The notes under the pieces are model-generated. The model did no database searches. It saw only the letters and a list, made by a program, of their open reading frames with translations, and was not told where the DNA came from. The translations under genes were made by a program, and so were the position numbers. A stretch of DNA of 64,000 nt from the NCBI RefSeq assembly GCF_014207435.1, contig NZ_JACHGH010000005.1:248001-312000 (forward strand), given 5' to 3'. Numbering within the stretch: position 1 is the first letter of the stretch; each line of letters starts with the position of its first letter. Below, piece by piece: positions 8,876-16,984 of the stretch. This DNA is from Salirhabdus euzebyi (GTDB lineage: Bacteria; Bacillota; Bacilli; Bacillales; Alkalibacillaceae).

Positions 8876-10015
8876 CTACTTTAGTAATGGGACTTGTATC
8901 CTAATTTTCGTACCCTGTTGTATTTTTGATTGAATGTCGATCGTTCCGCTTAACATTTCTACTCTTTCTTTCATTCCAATTAACCCAAATGATGACTTTT
9001 TCTTATCTTCTAGATCAAACCCTTTTCCATTGTCCGTCACAATTATATTAATACTATTATAATTCCGCTCAAATTGAACACGCACTAAACTCGGCTCCGC
9101 GTGCTTCACTGCATTTTGCACAGCTTCCTGAACTAGTCTAAACAAAGCTGTTTCATATTTTGGATCTAACCTATTGTCTATTCCCCTTGGTAAAAACTCA
9201 ATATGTATTTCATTATGTTCTTCAACCGTTTGCAAATATTTATTTAAAGTCGGAACAAGCCCTAAATCATCAAGTGCCATTGGACGTAAATCATAAATAA
9301 TCCGGCGGACTTCATACAAGGCTGAACGCACCATTTGCTTCACTTGTTTTATTTCAACTAAAGCTTCAGCAACCCCACGCTCACGGAAAGTTCTTTCAAT
9401 TAAATCTGAGCGAAGCATTACATTCGCCAACATTTGAGCAGGACCATCATGAATTTCTCTCGACAACCTTTTGCGCTCTTCTTCCTGGGCGTCGATAATT
9501 TTTAAACCGAAAGCCTCTTTTTCTTTTGCTGATTCTAGAGTTTGGTATACATCCTGTAGGTCATCGGTTAAATAATTTAAGATGACAGATATTTTGCCTA
9601 ATAAATTTTCCGCTCTCTCTACTGTTTCGGAAAGATTCACAAGTCGACGCTCTAACTCACTTCTTCGCACACGTAATTGCTCTTCTTTTTCTCTGCGCAA
9701 AAACAATTCAGATTGTAATTGGTGGGTTTGATTATAAACTTCCTTCACTTCTTCTTCTGAATACTGATTAAAATTTTTACTCACTTCTGATAAACGTATT
9801 CGATAATACTTTACCTTTTTCTCCAGTATATCCCCTTCTTGAATAATACTAATAACTTGATCTTTTACTCGTTGCAGCTCTTGTTCTACTTGTTCACATT
9901 CAGCACGTGATTGCTCACCTATTTCAAAGATTTCATCTTTACTGTTTGTGACGACTGCTACCATCTCGTTAATTATTTTATTCAAGCCTTGTTTTTCTTG
10001 TTTTGAATTAGACAT
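8876..10015 (-). CDS. degS: Sensor histidine kinase DegS
   Basis: 379 residues, cytoplasmic, with no membrane segments. The N-terminal 180 residues form long coiled coils (DegS sensor domain). The HisKA_3 motif SREIHDGPAQML holds the phospho-acceptor His189, the same position as in B. subtilis. The HATPase domain shows the N box (VQEAVQNAVKHA), DNGKGFD and the GLIGMKERV motif. It phosphorylates DegU, encoded just downstream. It is divergent from yvyE. Confidence 0.95.
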   Translation of the reverse strand: MSNSKQEKQGLNKIINEMVAVVTNSKDEIFEIGEQSRAECEQVEQELQRVKDQVISIIQEGDILEKKVKYYRIRLSEVSKNFNQYSEEEVKEVYNQTHQLQSELFLRREKEEQLRVRRSELERRLVNLSETVERAENLLGKISVILNYLTDDLQDVYQTLESAKEKEAFGLKIIDAQEEERKRLSREIHDGPAQMLANVMLRSDLIERTFRERGVAEALVEIKQVKQMVRSALYEVRRIIYDLRPMALDDLGLVPTLNKYLQTVEEHNEIHIEFLPRGIDNRLDPKYETALFRLVQEAVQNAVKHAEPSLVRVQFERNYNSINIIVTDNGKGFDLEDKKKSSFGLIGMKERVEMLSGTIDIQSKIQQGTKIRIQVPLLK

Positions 10016-10262
10016 AAAACATTTCCTCCATCATTTTTACATCATTCGAGCACATCCGTCATTTTCTGGGGGTCTCTAGCGATTATTTTCTCCCTATAAG
10101 AAAAACTTATCGTGTTAGTAACGTAGTAAACACGATTAGATAACTGCAACTAATCCCTTTGTCTTTGTCTGAAGGCTCGACAATAGCTAGTTTTATTTAC
10201 TAATCGTTTGCCGACTATGTATATATACTTTTATAATGAAGTGTCAGGAGGTTTGGCGCAAG

Positions 10263-10898
10263 ATGTTAAATAAATATTTTACAATAAAAAATGAAGGATT
10301 TCATGAAATTATTATTCAAAAGTCCCGTTTTATCGGTTATGTGAAACGAACCGAAACCGAAGAAGAGGCTCAGCAATTCATACAGGAAATAAAGAAGAAA
10401 CACAAAGATGCTAATCACAACTGTTCTGCTTATATGATTGGGGAACATAACCTTATACAAAAAGCCCATGATGACGGAGAGCCTAGCGGAACTGCAGGTG
10501 TCCCTATGCTGGAAGTATTAAAGAAAAAAGATTTAAAAGATACAACCGTTGTGGTGACACGTTATTTCGGTGGAATCAAGCTAGGTGCTGGTGGCTTAAT
10601 TCGCGCTTATTCGAAAGCAACTTCAGAAGCGATTAACGCTATCGGTGTTGTGAAACGACAATTAATGAAAAGAATGAAAGTAAATGCCGATTATTCCTTA
10701 TTAGGAAAATTAGAAAATGAGCTAAGAGGATCAGATTATATTTTAAAGGAAATTGAGTATTTAGAAAAAGTAACCTTGAATGTGTTCGTCGAGGCTGGGG
10801 TCGAAGAGGAATTTACAAACTGGATTGTGAATGTCACGAGTGATCAAGCAGAAGTTGTCGAAGCCGAAGAAACGTATATAGAATTAGATGTAACGTAA
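10263..10898 (+). CDS. yvyE: YvyE/YigZ family protein (IMPACT-like)
   Basis: 211 residues from the ATG at 10263, chosen over the in-frame ATG at 10236 because AGGAGG at 10246-10251 sits before it and family members begin with this short leader. The UPF0029/IMPACT N-terminal domain shows KSRFIGYV and the signature DDGEPSGTAGVPML followed by VVVTRYFGGIKLGAGGL; a C-terminal ferredoxin-like DUF1949 domain follows. Family members are linked to translation or stress responses, but no defined reaction is known. It is divergent from degS and near the tagV-like gene, as in B. subtilis. Confidence 0.9.
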   Translation: MLNKYFTIKNEGFHEIIIQKSRFIGYVKRTETEEEAQQFIQEIKKKHKDANHNCSAYMIGEHNLIQKAHDDGEPSGTAGVPMLEVLKKKDLKDTTVVVTRYFGGIKLGAGGLIRAYSKATSEAINAIGVVKRQLMKRMKVNADYSLLGKLENELRGSDYILKEIEYLEKVTLNVFVEAGVEEEFTNWIVNVTSDQAEVVEAEETYIELDVT

Positions 10899-10969
10899 CA
10901 AACAGTGACAACATTTCCCGGGAAATGACAAAGTTAGTAATAAGCTAAGAGAATTCGAATAATTTCAGG

Positions 10970-10997
10970 GCCCTTGTTAAAAACGAGGGTCTATTTT
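10970..10997 (+). terminator. Probable terminator after yvyE
   Basis: GGCCCTTG pairs with CGAGGGTC (two wobble pairs) over a 7-nt A/T loop, then a TATTTTAATT tail. It lies about 70 bp past the yvyE stop. Confidence 0.6.
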
Positions 10998-11255
10998 AAT
11001 TCCTTCTATTCTGATCAATTTAGTGCATAATGTTTTCATAATATAATATTCTGTTGGAATAATATCCCATTATAAATGAACAAAAAAAGTGCTGTCCCTA
11101 AATTCGGGACAGCCAAAAGTAGCGTCTAGTTATTCCAAAAAAATGATCGAGGATATTTATATTGTAATACACGATTTGGACGAATTCAATGGTTTGGAGG
11201 TTGAGAAACTTTTGCAAATTTTGGCCATTCATTTGCGTTTTTTTCGCAAAGTTTC
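10998..11255. other. Non-coding gap between yvyE and the VanZ-like gene
   Basis: The gap holds two stem-loops and no convincing gene. A terminator-like hairpin on the minus strand spans 11082-11114 (GCTGTCCC pairing with GGGACAGC, then seven T). A second large inverted repeat spans 11200-11260 (arms starting GTTGAGAAACTTT, one bulged base), reaching into the end of the VanZ-like gene. An open frame of 66 codons on the plus strand crosses both hairpins and is not supported. Confidence 0.6.
11082..11114 (-). terminator. Terminator downstream of the VanZ-like gene
   Basis: On the minus strand GGCTGTCCC-loop-GGGACAGC is followed by a run of seven T. It lies about 140 bp past the stop of the VanZ-like gene. 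Confidence 0.7.
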
Positions 11256-11738
11256 TCAACTTCTACTAAATTTTAGGAAAAAAGCATAAAATATGGTACC
11301 AAAAACGGCGCCAATTGTATCGATGATGATATCTCCAGCATATGGCGTTCGATTTGGTGTAAACCCTTGATGTATTTCATCCGTAATAGCATACAACACC
11401 GTGAAGACAAAAGATAAAACGCCAATTTTCCCATTTGAAAAAGCGGTTGATTTTCTAAATGCAAGAATGAAGAAAAGGAATAAAAGAAAGAATACCCCAA
11501 AATGTGCGCCTTTTCGAATAAAAAATTCAATAAAGCCATTAATCCCTAACGCTTCAACACTTACCTCGCTATTATGATACGTGAATACAATACTATCAAC
11601 AAATGGTTCTAAAAAAGAAAAATTTAAATACTCACTAAAAAACGGTTTTAGATCCTGTTTTTCATAAGGTTGGCCGGAAGCATAAAAGATCACTCCCATC
11701 CAAGACAGCGGCAATAACCAAAAAAACCATTTTTTCAT
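11256..11738 (-). CDS. VanZ-like family membrane protein
   Basis: 160 residues with about four membrane segments (about residues 3-20, 70-92, 101-120 and 134-155). The VanZ-domain signatures are present: RKGAHFGVFFLLFLF in the second segment, and TDEIHQGFTPNRTPYAGDIIIDTIGA towards the end. VanZ-like proteins occur widely in Firmicutes; the founder gives low-level teicoplanin resistance, but most members, like this one, have no assigned role. The stop codon falls inside an inverted repeat (11200-11260). Confidence 0.85.
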   Translation of the reverse strand: MKKWFFWLLPLSWMGVIFYASGQPYEKQDLKPFFSEYLNFSFLEPFVDSIVFTYHNSEVSVEALGINGFIEFFIRKGAHFGVFFLLFLFFILAFRKSTAFSNGKIGVLSFVFTVLYAITDEIHQGFTPNRTPYAGDIIIDTIGAVFGTIFYAFFLKFSRS

Positions 11739-11753
11739 TTCTTATTCTCCGTT

Positions 11754-12518
11754 CTACCCATTTACTGGATTCAGTTTTATATTTTCCTGTTCAAAAGCTT
11801 CCTTTATATGTCTAGCAAAGTTAACTGCATGCTCTCCATCACCGTGTAAACAAATGGTATCTACATCAAGGTGAATTTGTTTTCCTGTAACAGAAGTAAC
11901 CCGTTTATTTTTGATCATCCCAATAACTTGTGTAATGGCTACCTCTCGTTTTTCTATCAGAGCATTATTAATGTTTCTCGGTGTTAACGAACCATCATCT
12001 TGATAGGTTCTGTCCGCAAAAGCTTCCTGTCCTACCCGTAATCCCTTCCTTTTTGCAGCAGCTATTAACTCACTATTAGCTAAACCATATAAAATAAGGT
12101 TACTATCTAACTGATAAACTGCTTCTGCAATCGCCTCTGCGACTTCTCCCTTTTTAGCTGCCAAATTATACAAGGCTCCGTGTGGTTTCACATGATGTAA
12201 TGTCGTACCATGTGCTCGAACAAATGCCTGTAATGCTCCAACTTGATACAAAATCATTTGATAAACCTCTTTCGGTGTCATGGACATTTCCCTTCTCCCA
12301 AACCCTTGGAGGTCTGGAAAACTAGGATGGGCACCAATAGTAACATGATGTTTCACAGCTAGCCTCACGGTTTCATCCATAACACGGAAATCCCCTCCAT
12401 GAAAACCACAAGCTATATTTGCAGATGATATATAAGGGAACATTTTTTCATCTTGTCCGATTTGATAGGGTCCAAAACTTTCTCCCATGTCACAATTTAA
12501 GTCAATAGAATAACTCAT
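11754..12518 (-). CDS. pxpA: 5-oxoprolinase subunit PxpA (LamB/YcsF family)
   Basis: 254 residues. PxpA works with PxpB and PxpC as the bacterial ATP-dependent 5-oxoprolinase, which opens pyroglutamate to glutamate. The N-terminus IDLNCDMGESFGPY and the following SSANIACGFHGGD are diagnostic; HVKPHGALYN and EAFADRTYQDDGSL also match. Its ATG overlaps the pxpC stop (ATGA at 12515-12518). The order pxpB-pxpC-pxpA on the minus strand with overlaps points to one complex-forming operon. Confidence 0.95.
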   Translation of the reverse strand: MSYSIDLNCDMGESFGPYQIGQDEKMFPYISSANIACGFHGGDFRVMDETVRLAVKHHVTIGAHPSFPDLQGFGRREMSMTPKEVYQMILYQVGALQAFVRAHGTTLHHVKPHGALYNLAAKKGEVAEAIAEAVYQLDSNLILYGLANSELIAAAKRKGLRVGQEAFADRTYQDDGSLTPRNINNALIEKREVAITQVIGMIKNKRVTSVTGKQIHLDVDTICLHGDGEHAVNFARHIKEAFEQENIKLNPVNG

Positions 12519-13483
12519 GATTCCACCTCTAGTTTTTGATTAACTATCTTTTTCACTAATTTTATTTCTTTTTCTAGTAAAATTAACTGTTGATGAGCCT
12601 CTTTTAAGCTAACAGGTTGGAAATATATCATATCCTTTGGCTTCTTTTGAGCTAATACCCTTAGGTCTACAGTAATTACTTCCCCAATTTTCGGATATCC
12701 CCCTGTCGGCTGTCGATCTGCCATTAGAACGATTGGCTGGCCATTTTGGGGAATTTGAATAGTGCCGAAAACCGTTCCTTCTGTTAGAAGTTCTTTGTCG
12801 TTCTCCACTTTCAAAGACTGTTCCCCACAAAGGCGGTACCCCGTCCGATTTGAGTCAAGGGTAACAGTATATAGCTGAGAGGCAAATACGTTCTGTGAAT
12901 TTTCTGTAAACCAACTATATTGCTTTCCTGCTACAAATCGAATGACGTTATTATTCTGGTAATGATTAAGTTTAGGTGATAGCCGCCAATTACTAGAAAG
13001 GTTTTTCATTAACGAAACCTCATTCCAGTAAATCGTATCCCCTTCTTGAAGTGCTCTTCCTTTAAACCCTCCAAATTCACCAAGACTATACGTACTTTTG
13101 CTACCGAAGACAGAACTTACATCGAACCCACCACGAATTGCTAAGTAGCACCTGCATCCTTTTTTCGATACTCCTAGACGTAGAACATCACCTTTTCTCA
13201 CCAAAATTGGACAGCCCATCTGAATTGTTTCCCTATTAATGGTAGGAGACATTTCCGCGCCAAACAGACTAATCACACCATCCTGTTCAAATTCTAATAC
13301 CGGACCAATCCAAGTTATTTCCATTACTGCTTCCTTTTCGTTGTTTCCTACTAAAATATTTGCCATCCGCATCGCATAAACATCCATTGCCCCACTTACC
13401 CCTACACCAAGTGCTTGTAATCCAATTCTACCTATATCTTGGATAGTCGAGTGCAGACCACTTTTTAGCACCTTAATTCCCAT
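12515..13483 (-). CDS. pxpC: 5-oxoprolinase subunit PxpC (KipA-like)
   Basis: 322 residues from the ATG at 13483; the open frame extends upstream into pxpB, but the family starts at MGIKVLKSGLHSTIQD. Allophanate-hydrolase subunit 2-type domain with QDIGRIGLQALGVGVSGAMD at the N-terminus and IVLMADRQPTGGYPKIG near residue 270. It overlaps pxpB by 11 bp and pxpA by 4 bp, so translation is coupled. In B. subtilis the homologue is called KipA because its partner KipI inhibits the sporulation kinase KinA. Confidence 0.93.
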   Translation of the reverse strand: MGIKVLKSGLHSTIQDIGRIGLQALGVGVSGAMDVYAMRMANILVGNNEKEAVMEITWIGPVLEFEQDGVISLFGAEMSPTINRETIQMGCPILVRKGDVLRLGVSKKGCRCYLAIRGGFDVSSVFGSKSTYSLGEFGGFKGRALQEGDTIYWNEVSLMKNLSSNWRLSPKLNHYQNNNVIRFVAGKQYSWFTENSQNVFASQLYTVTLDSNRTGYRLCGEQSLKVENDKELLTEGTVFGTIQIPQNGQPIVLMADRQPTGGYPKIGEVITVDLRVLAQKKPKDMIYFQPVSLKEAHQQLILLEKEIKLVKKIVNQKLEVES

Positions 13484-14171
13484 CTTCCTTCCCCCAATCC
13501 ATAAACTGTTGCCGTGAAATCGGGTAAAAGCGGATATTGTCTCCTGGCTGTAATAGAGCGGGGGAATCTTGATTAATCGAAAATAACCGTAAAGGCGTTT
13601 GACCAATGATTTGCCATCCACCTGGACTTCCCAAAGGATATATCCCTGTTTGTCGCCCAGCAATACCTACTGATCCTTTAGGAATCGTCTTTCGAGGAGT
13701 TTCTTTTCGTGGTGTTTCAAGTTTAGGCAATAATCCACCTAAATAAGGGAAACCTGGTGAAAACCCTAAAAAATATACCGGATAAATAGGCTCCATATGT
13801 ATAGCAATTACCTCTTGGACAGAAAGATTATGATAGGAAGCAACATAATCTAGATCGGGACCAAAATCCCCTCCGTAACACACAGGAATGTCCACTTGTC
13901 TACCAGCTAGGTCAGTATGAGCGGGTAATTTTTTTATTAATAAATCTACTTGCCGACAAACATATTCATATGGATCATCTTTGCCAATGAGGAGAGGATT
14001 GTAATGAATAGTTAATGTCGTATAGCTAGGCACTGCCTCCAAAAATCCGTCCAACTCGCTACCTTGAAGCATAGATGCTAGACTAACAATCTTTCCATGA
14101 ATTTCAGAACTACTATCCCCATCGAAATGTACAATAATTGCTGAATCTCCTAACGGATGAAATGAGTGCAC
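13473..14171 (-). CDS. pxpB: 5-oxoprolinase subunit PxpB (KipI-like)
   Basis: 232 residues. Allophanate-hydrolase subunit 1-type protein: N-terminal FHPLGDSAIIVHFDG, the GFSPGFPYLGGL motif near residue 137, and the C-terminal cyclophilin-like domain with GSVGIAGRQTGIYPLGSPGG. It forms the PxpBC complex that acts with PxpA on 5-oxoproline. The B. subtilis homologue KipI also inhibits KinA autophosphorylation; whether this one does is unknown. First gene of the pxp operon. Confidence 0.94.
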   Translation of the reverse strand: MHSFHPLGDSAIIVHFDGDSSSEIHGKIVSLASMLQGSELDGFLEAVPSYTTLTIHYNPLLIGKDDPYEYVCRQVDLLIKKLPAHTDLAGRQVDIPVCYGGDFGPDLDYVASYHNLSVQEVIAIHMEPIYPVYFLGFSPGFPYLGGLLPKLETPRKETPRKTIPKGSVGIAGRQTGIYPLGSPGGWQIIGQTPLRLFSINQDSPALLQPGDNIRFYPISRQQFMDWGKEDGN

Positions 14172-14342
14172 ACTTAACCCTCCCCATTAAAAATATTACA
14201 TTCCTATGACATTTCAAAATGTTCATATCACCTGTGTATATAGCCCTCCTTTGCTGTCGATAATGATGGGTATCTAAATGACGTAGAAATAGATAGTTTC
14301 ACAAAAAACTCTTCAACATCAAACAGCAGGACGGTGGTATAG

Positions 14343-14942
14343 GTGATAAGAACGCTATTTTTAATCGTATTTCTCTTCATTTGTGGGGTTACCTTCTATT
14401 ATGTGGACCCAATGAAAATGTTTACCCTTGCAGATGAAAAGCTAACCGATTTCTTAAATGCAGATTTTGATCTAGAACAAAAAGATGAAAACAAATTGGA
14501 TCACGGAGAACCGAAAAACAGTATTTTGAATGAAGAAAATAATGCAGAAAAAAATGAACCTAACACGGATCAAAAGGAAACACAGTCTGTATCATCCATT
14601 GTAACAAAATATGAAGATTCTTTAACTAGTCTGAAGGAACAAGTAGAGGAAAAGTTAAATGTCCTTATGGAGCATGCCTTTGAGGAGTATGCAGCAGATA
14701 AGCAAGATGACGGTAATGTTAATTTACCAATGCTTTACTTAAAGTATAAAAAAGCAATTGATGATTTAGAAGAAAAAACAGATAGTTCCTTTCAAAAGAT
14801 TTACGAACAATTAAAAGAAGAACTATCCTCACATGGTTATGATCCATCGGAAGCTAGTTCCATTAAGGAAGAGTTTGAGCAAATGAAAGAGCAAACTAAG
14901 TCTGTCATGATGGAAAAGGTTATGGATAAGTTCGAGGTTTAA
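14343..14942 (+). CDS. Membrane-anchored coiled-coil protein of unknown function
   Basis: 199 residues from a GTG at 14343, with a purine-rich AGGACGGTGG site before it. Residues 2-21 form one membrane segment with no lipobox, so the protein is probably tethered with its body outside the cell. Residues 35-85 are acidic, Asn/Glu-rich and look disordered; residues 85-195 are helical and strongly charged, consistent with coiled coil. I do not recognise a family. It stands alone, converging on the tagV-like gene with a shared terminator, so there is little context for its job. Codon use looks like that of its neighbours. Confidence 0.7.
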   Translation: MIRTLFLIVFLFICGVTFYYVDPMKMFTLADEKLTDFLNADFDLEQKDENKLDHGEPKNSILNEENNAEKNEPNTDQKETQSVSSIVTKYEDSLTSLKEQVEEKLNVLMEHAFEEYAADKQDDGNVNLPMLYLKYKKAIDDLEEKTDSSFQKIYEQLKEELSSHGYDPSEASSIKEEFEQMKEQTKSVMMEKVMDKFEV

Positions 14943-14956
14943 TAAAATAAAAAATA

Positions 14957-14988
14957 AAGGTTTCCACCAAAAGTTTGGTGGAAACCTT
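14957..14988. terminator. Bidirectional terminator between the anchored protein gene and tagV
   Basis: AAGGTTTCCACC pairs perfectly with GGTGGAAACCTT around an 8-nt loop. T-rich tracts lie on both sides, serving the two convergent genes. Confidence 0.85.
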
Positions 14989-14993
14989 CATAT

Positions 14994-15959
14994 TTATCTC
15001 TTATTATTATGCTCAACAATCATATTATGAACATTTTGACGCTCTTCATCCGGAACAATCAAGTACCAGTAAGGTCCAATATATTCTCCGTATCCTTGGA
15101 CTTGATAGTTTGTATGATTTTTACGTGCATCACGGTAGTTTTTAAAAATATCTTTCATTTCATCAAATGACATATTCGTACTTACATTAGTACCTAATGC
15201 ATCTAAAATATCATCGATACGAGTAACAGATCCTACACTCGCACCTTTATCAATAATGGCATTAATGACGAGACGTTGTCGTAGGTTACGACCAACATCC
15301 CCTTCCGGATCTTGCTTACGCATACGCGCAAAACCAAGCGCTTCTGGTCCGTTTAATTCAATTTCACCTTTTTTATAGTGGAACCCTTTTTCATAAGCAG
15401 CCCCGGATTCAACCCAATCAATTGGATTATCAACAGTAATTCCACCAACAGCATCTACTAAATCACTAAGACCCTCCATATTGATTTTTACATAATAGTC
15501 TAAATCAATATTTGCAAACTTCTCAACAGTAGCAACTGTCATATCCGCACCACCAAAAGTGAATGAGTGATTGATTTTATCTTCTGTTCCATGCCCTACA
15601 ATTTCTGTGTACGTGTCACGAGGAATACTAATCATTTGCATACTATCTGTATTCGGATTTAAGGACAAGATGATTAAAGTATCCGCTCTTCCGGAATCAC
15701 TTTCTCGCTCATCTACACCCATTAATAGAATGTTTAACGCTTCCGTACCATCTTTTACTTTACTCGGATCATTGTCTATACTGCCGACCTTTTCATGCAT
15801 ATCATCTTCTACAGTGCTCTTTACTTTATTATATACATATAACGCAAAAGCTCCTGCGATAATAAACAATATAGCTAATATGATTAAGAAGATTTTTAGA
15901 CCTTTTTTCTTTTTCTTCTTTTCTTGTATTCTTTCGGTTCTTCTTCCCACTAAGGACAC
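14994..15959 (-). CDS. tagV: LytR-CpsA-Psr (LCP) wall-polymer ligase, TagV/TagU-like
   Basis: 321 residues. LCP enzymes transfer teichoic acids or other anionic glycopolymers from undecaprenyl carriers to peptidoglycan outside the membrane. N-terminal basic cytoplasmic tail (RIQEKKKKKKGLK), one membrane segment at about 24-45, then the LCP domain with ILLMGVDERESDSGRADTLI, MISIPRDTYTEI and the GFARMRKQDPEGDVGRNLRQ motif. In B. subtilis tagV (yvhJ) lies beside yvyE; here several genes intervene, so TagU rather than TagV cannot be excluded. Confidence 0.85.
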   Translation of the reverse strand: MSLVGRRTERIQEKKKKKKGLKIFLIILAILFIIAGAFALYVYNKVKSTVEDDMHEKVGSIDNDPSKVKDGTEALNILLMGVDERESDSGRADTLIILSLNPNTDSMQMISIPRDTYTEIVGHGTEDKINHSFTFGGADMTVATVEKFANIDLDYYVKINMEGLSDLVDAVGGITVDNPIDWVESGAAYEKGFHYKKGEIELNGPEALGFARMRKQDPEGDVGRNLRQRLVINAIIDKGASVGSVTRIDDILDALGTNVSTNMSFDEMKDIFKNYRDARKNHTNYQVQGYGEYIGPYWYLIVPDEERQNVHNMIVEHNNKR

Positions 15960-16079
15960 CTCATTTATAAGTTAAAAACATTTTCCCACATTATAAGACG
16001 AATAAACACTTTAATATGTTGCCATTTTTCATCAATTTAATCAAGATGTTTTTTATTTCATTTATATTACGTGCGTTTT

Positions 16080-16140
16080 GGGGACTGACCCCCACTACTG
16101 TACCACATTACCGCACTACTATGGAGGGGGTCTGACCCCA
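16080..16140. repeat. REPIN-like inverted pair of GGGG-N5-CCCC palindromes (copies A2a/A2b)
   Basis: GGGGACTGACCCC at 16080-16092 and GGGGTCTGACCCC at 16127-16139, both flanked by T or A runs so that the pair reads as an inverted repeat around about 33 bp. It lies 67 bp upstream of the RAYT1 start. Such paired palindromes beside a RAYT gene are the hallmark of REP/REPIN elements. Confidence 0.75.
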
Positions 16141-16206
16141 AAAAGGAATAAATGCGCATTTTGTCGTAATATATAAATGATAAAAGAAACGGAGGTGAAT
16201 TGAAAA

Positions 16207-16779
16207 TTGGCAAGAAAACATAGAATCCCATGGAAAACCGGTGAACACTATCATATTACAGCTCGAGGAAATCGAAAAGAAAGCCTGTTCTCGGACAAAA
16301 AAGATTATCAAAAATACTTACATTATTTGAAAGAAACTAAAACATCTCTCCCCTTCAACCTTCATGCATACTGCCTCATGCCCAACCACATTCATTTGCT
16401 TATAGAAATGCAGCACCATTCCATTAGCGACATCATAAAAAGAATTCACACAATATATGCAATGTATTATAACGTTCGGTATGATCTTGTAGGTCATTTG
16501 TTTCAAGGAAGATTTAAATCTGAAGTAGTAGATTCTAGTGATTATTTGCTAGAAGCCTCCCGGTACATCCACCTTAATCCAGTAAAAGCTGGTTTAACAA
16601 AAAGAGCAGAGGATTGGCCTTGGAGTAGTTACCAGGCTTATCTAAAAATAAGTGAAAACAGACTCTTATTGCCCCTTTCACCTCAAGACATTTCCACTAC
16701 CAAAACATTAGCTCACTTTCCTGAACCATCCACTATTCATTATCAACATTTTATTAAAAGTAAAATGGATTCCAAATGA
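16207..16779 (+). CDS. REP-associated tyrosine transposase, RAYT1 (IS200-like Y1 domain)
   Basis: 190 residues from a TTG start preceded by GGAGGTGA eight bases upstream. Single-domain Y1/HUH nuclease: N-terminal HYHITARGNRKESLF, the metal-binding HUH motif HIH at 61-63 (YCLMPNHIHLLIE), candidate nucleophile Tyr among 84-88 (IYAMYYNVRY), then GHLFQGRFKS, RYIHLNPVKAGL and WPWSSYQAYL. These are RAYT rather than classical IS200 signatures. It lacks IS-type ends; instead GGGGTCTGACCCC palindromes lie on both sides (16080-16140 and 16960-16973) and elsewhere in the window. Full length with no frameshift. Confidence 0.88.
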   Translation: MARKHRIPWKTGEHYHITARGNRKESLFSDKKDYQKYLHYLKETKTSLPFNLHAYCLMPNHIHLLIEMQHHSISDIIKRIHTIYAMYYNVRYDLVGHLFQGRFKSEVVDSSDYLLEASRYIHLNPVKAGLTKRAEDWPWSSYQAYLKISENRLLLPLSPQDISTTKTLAHFPEPSTIHYQHFIKSKMDSK

Positions 16780-16896
16780 ACCGAAACATAAGGAAAACTG
16801 GCGATTAGCGAATAATAGGATAGTTGCATTTACTTCGAACTTTTGACTAGATCGACTAATTTCCCTGCAAAATTTTTATACTTTTCTAACATGTAA

Positions 16897-16937
16897 AAAA
16901 AGCGGGCTTTATCACAAAAGGATAAAGTCCGCTTTTT
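16897..16937. terminator. Bidirectional terminator between RAYT1 and the sugar epimerase gene
   Basis: AGCGGGCTTTATC pairs with GATAAAGTCCGCT (one wobble) over a short A-rich loop. T-runs are present on both sides. Confidence 0.85.
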
Positions 16938-16959
16938 CACTTTAACATATTATTGTAAT

Positions 16960-16981
16960 GGGGGTCTGACCCCATAAACAA
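16960..16981. repeat. GGGGTCTGACCCC palindrome (copy A3)
   Basis: GGGGGTCTGACCCC followed by ATAAACAA; 22 bases are identical to the copy at 19221-19242. It lies just past the stop codon of the epimerase gene and downstream of RAYT1. Confidence 0.75.
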
Positions 16982-16984
16982 CAA

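Noticed and set aside
11089-11289. 66-codon open frame on the plus strand
   Set aside because: Covers two stem-loops and the end of the VanZ-like gene; no ribosome site or known domain.
12515-13663. Longer 382-residue reading of PxpC
   Set aside because: The first 60 residues are read out of frame from pxpB; the family starts at the ATG at 13483.
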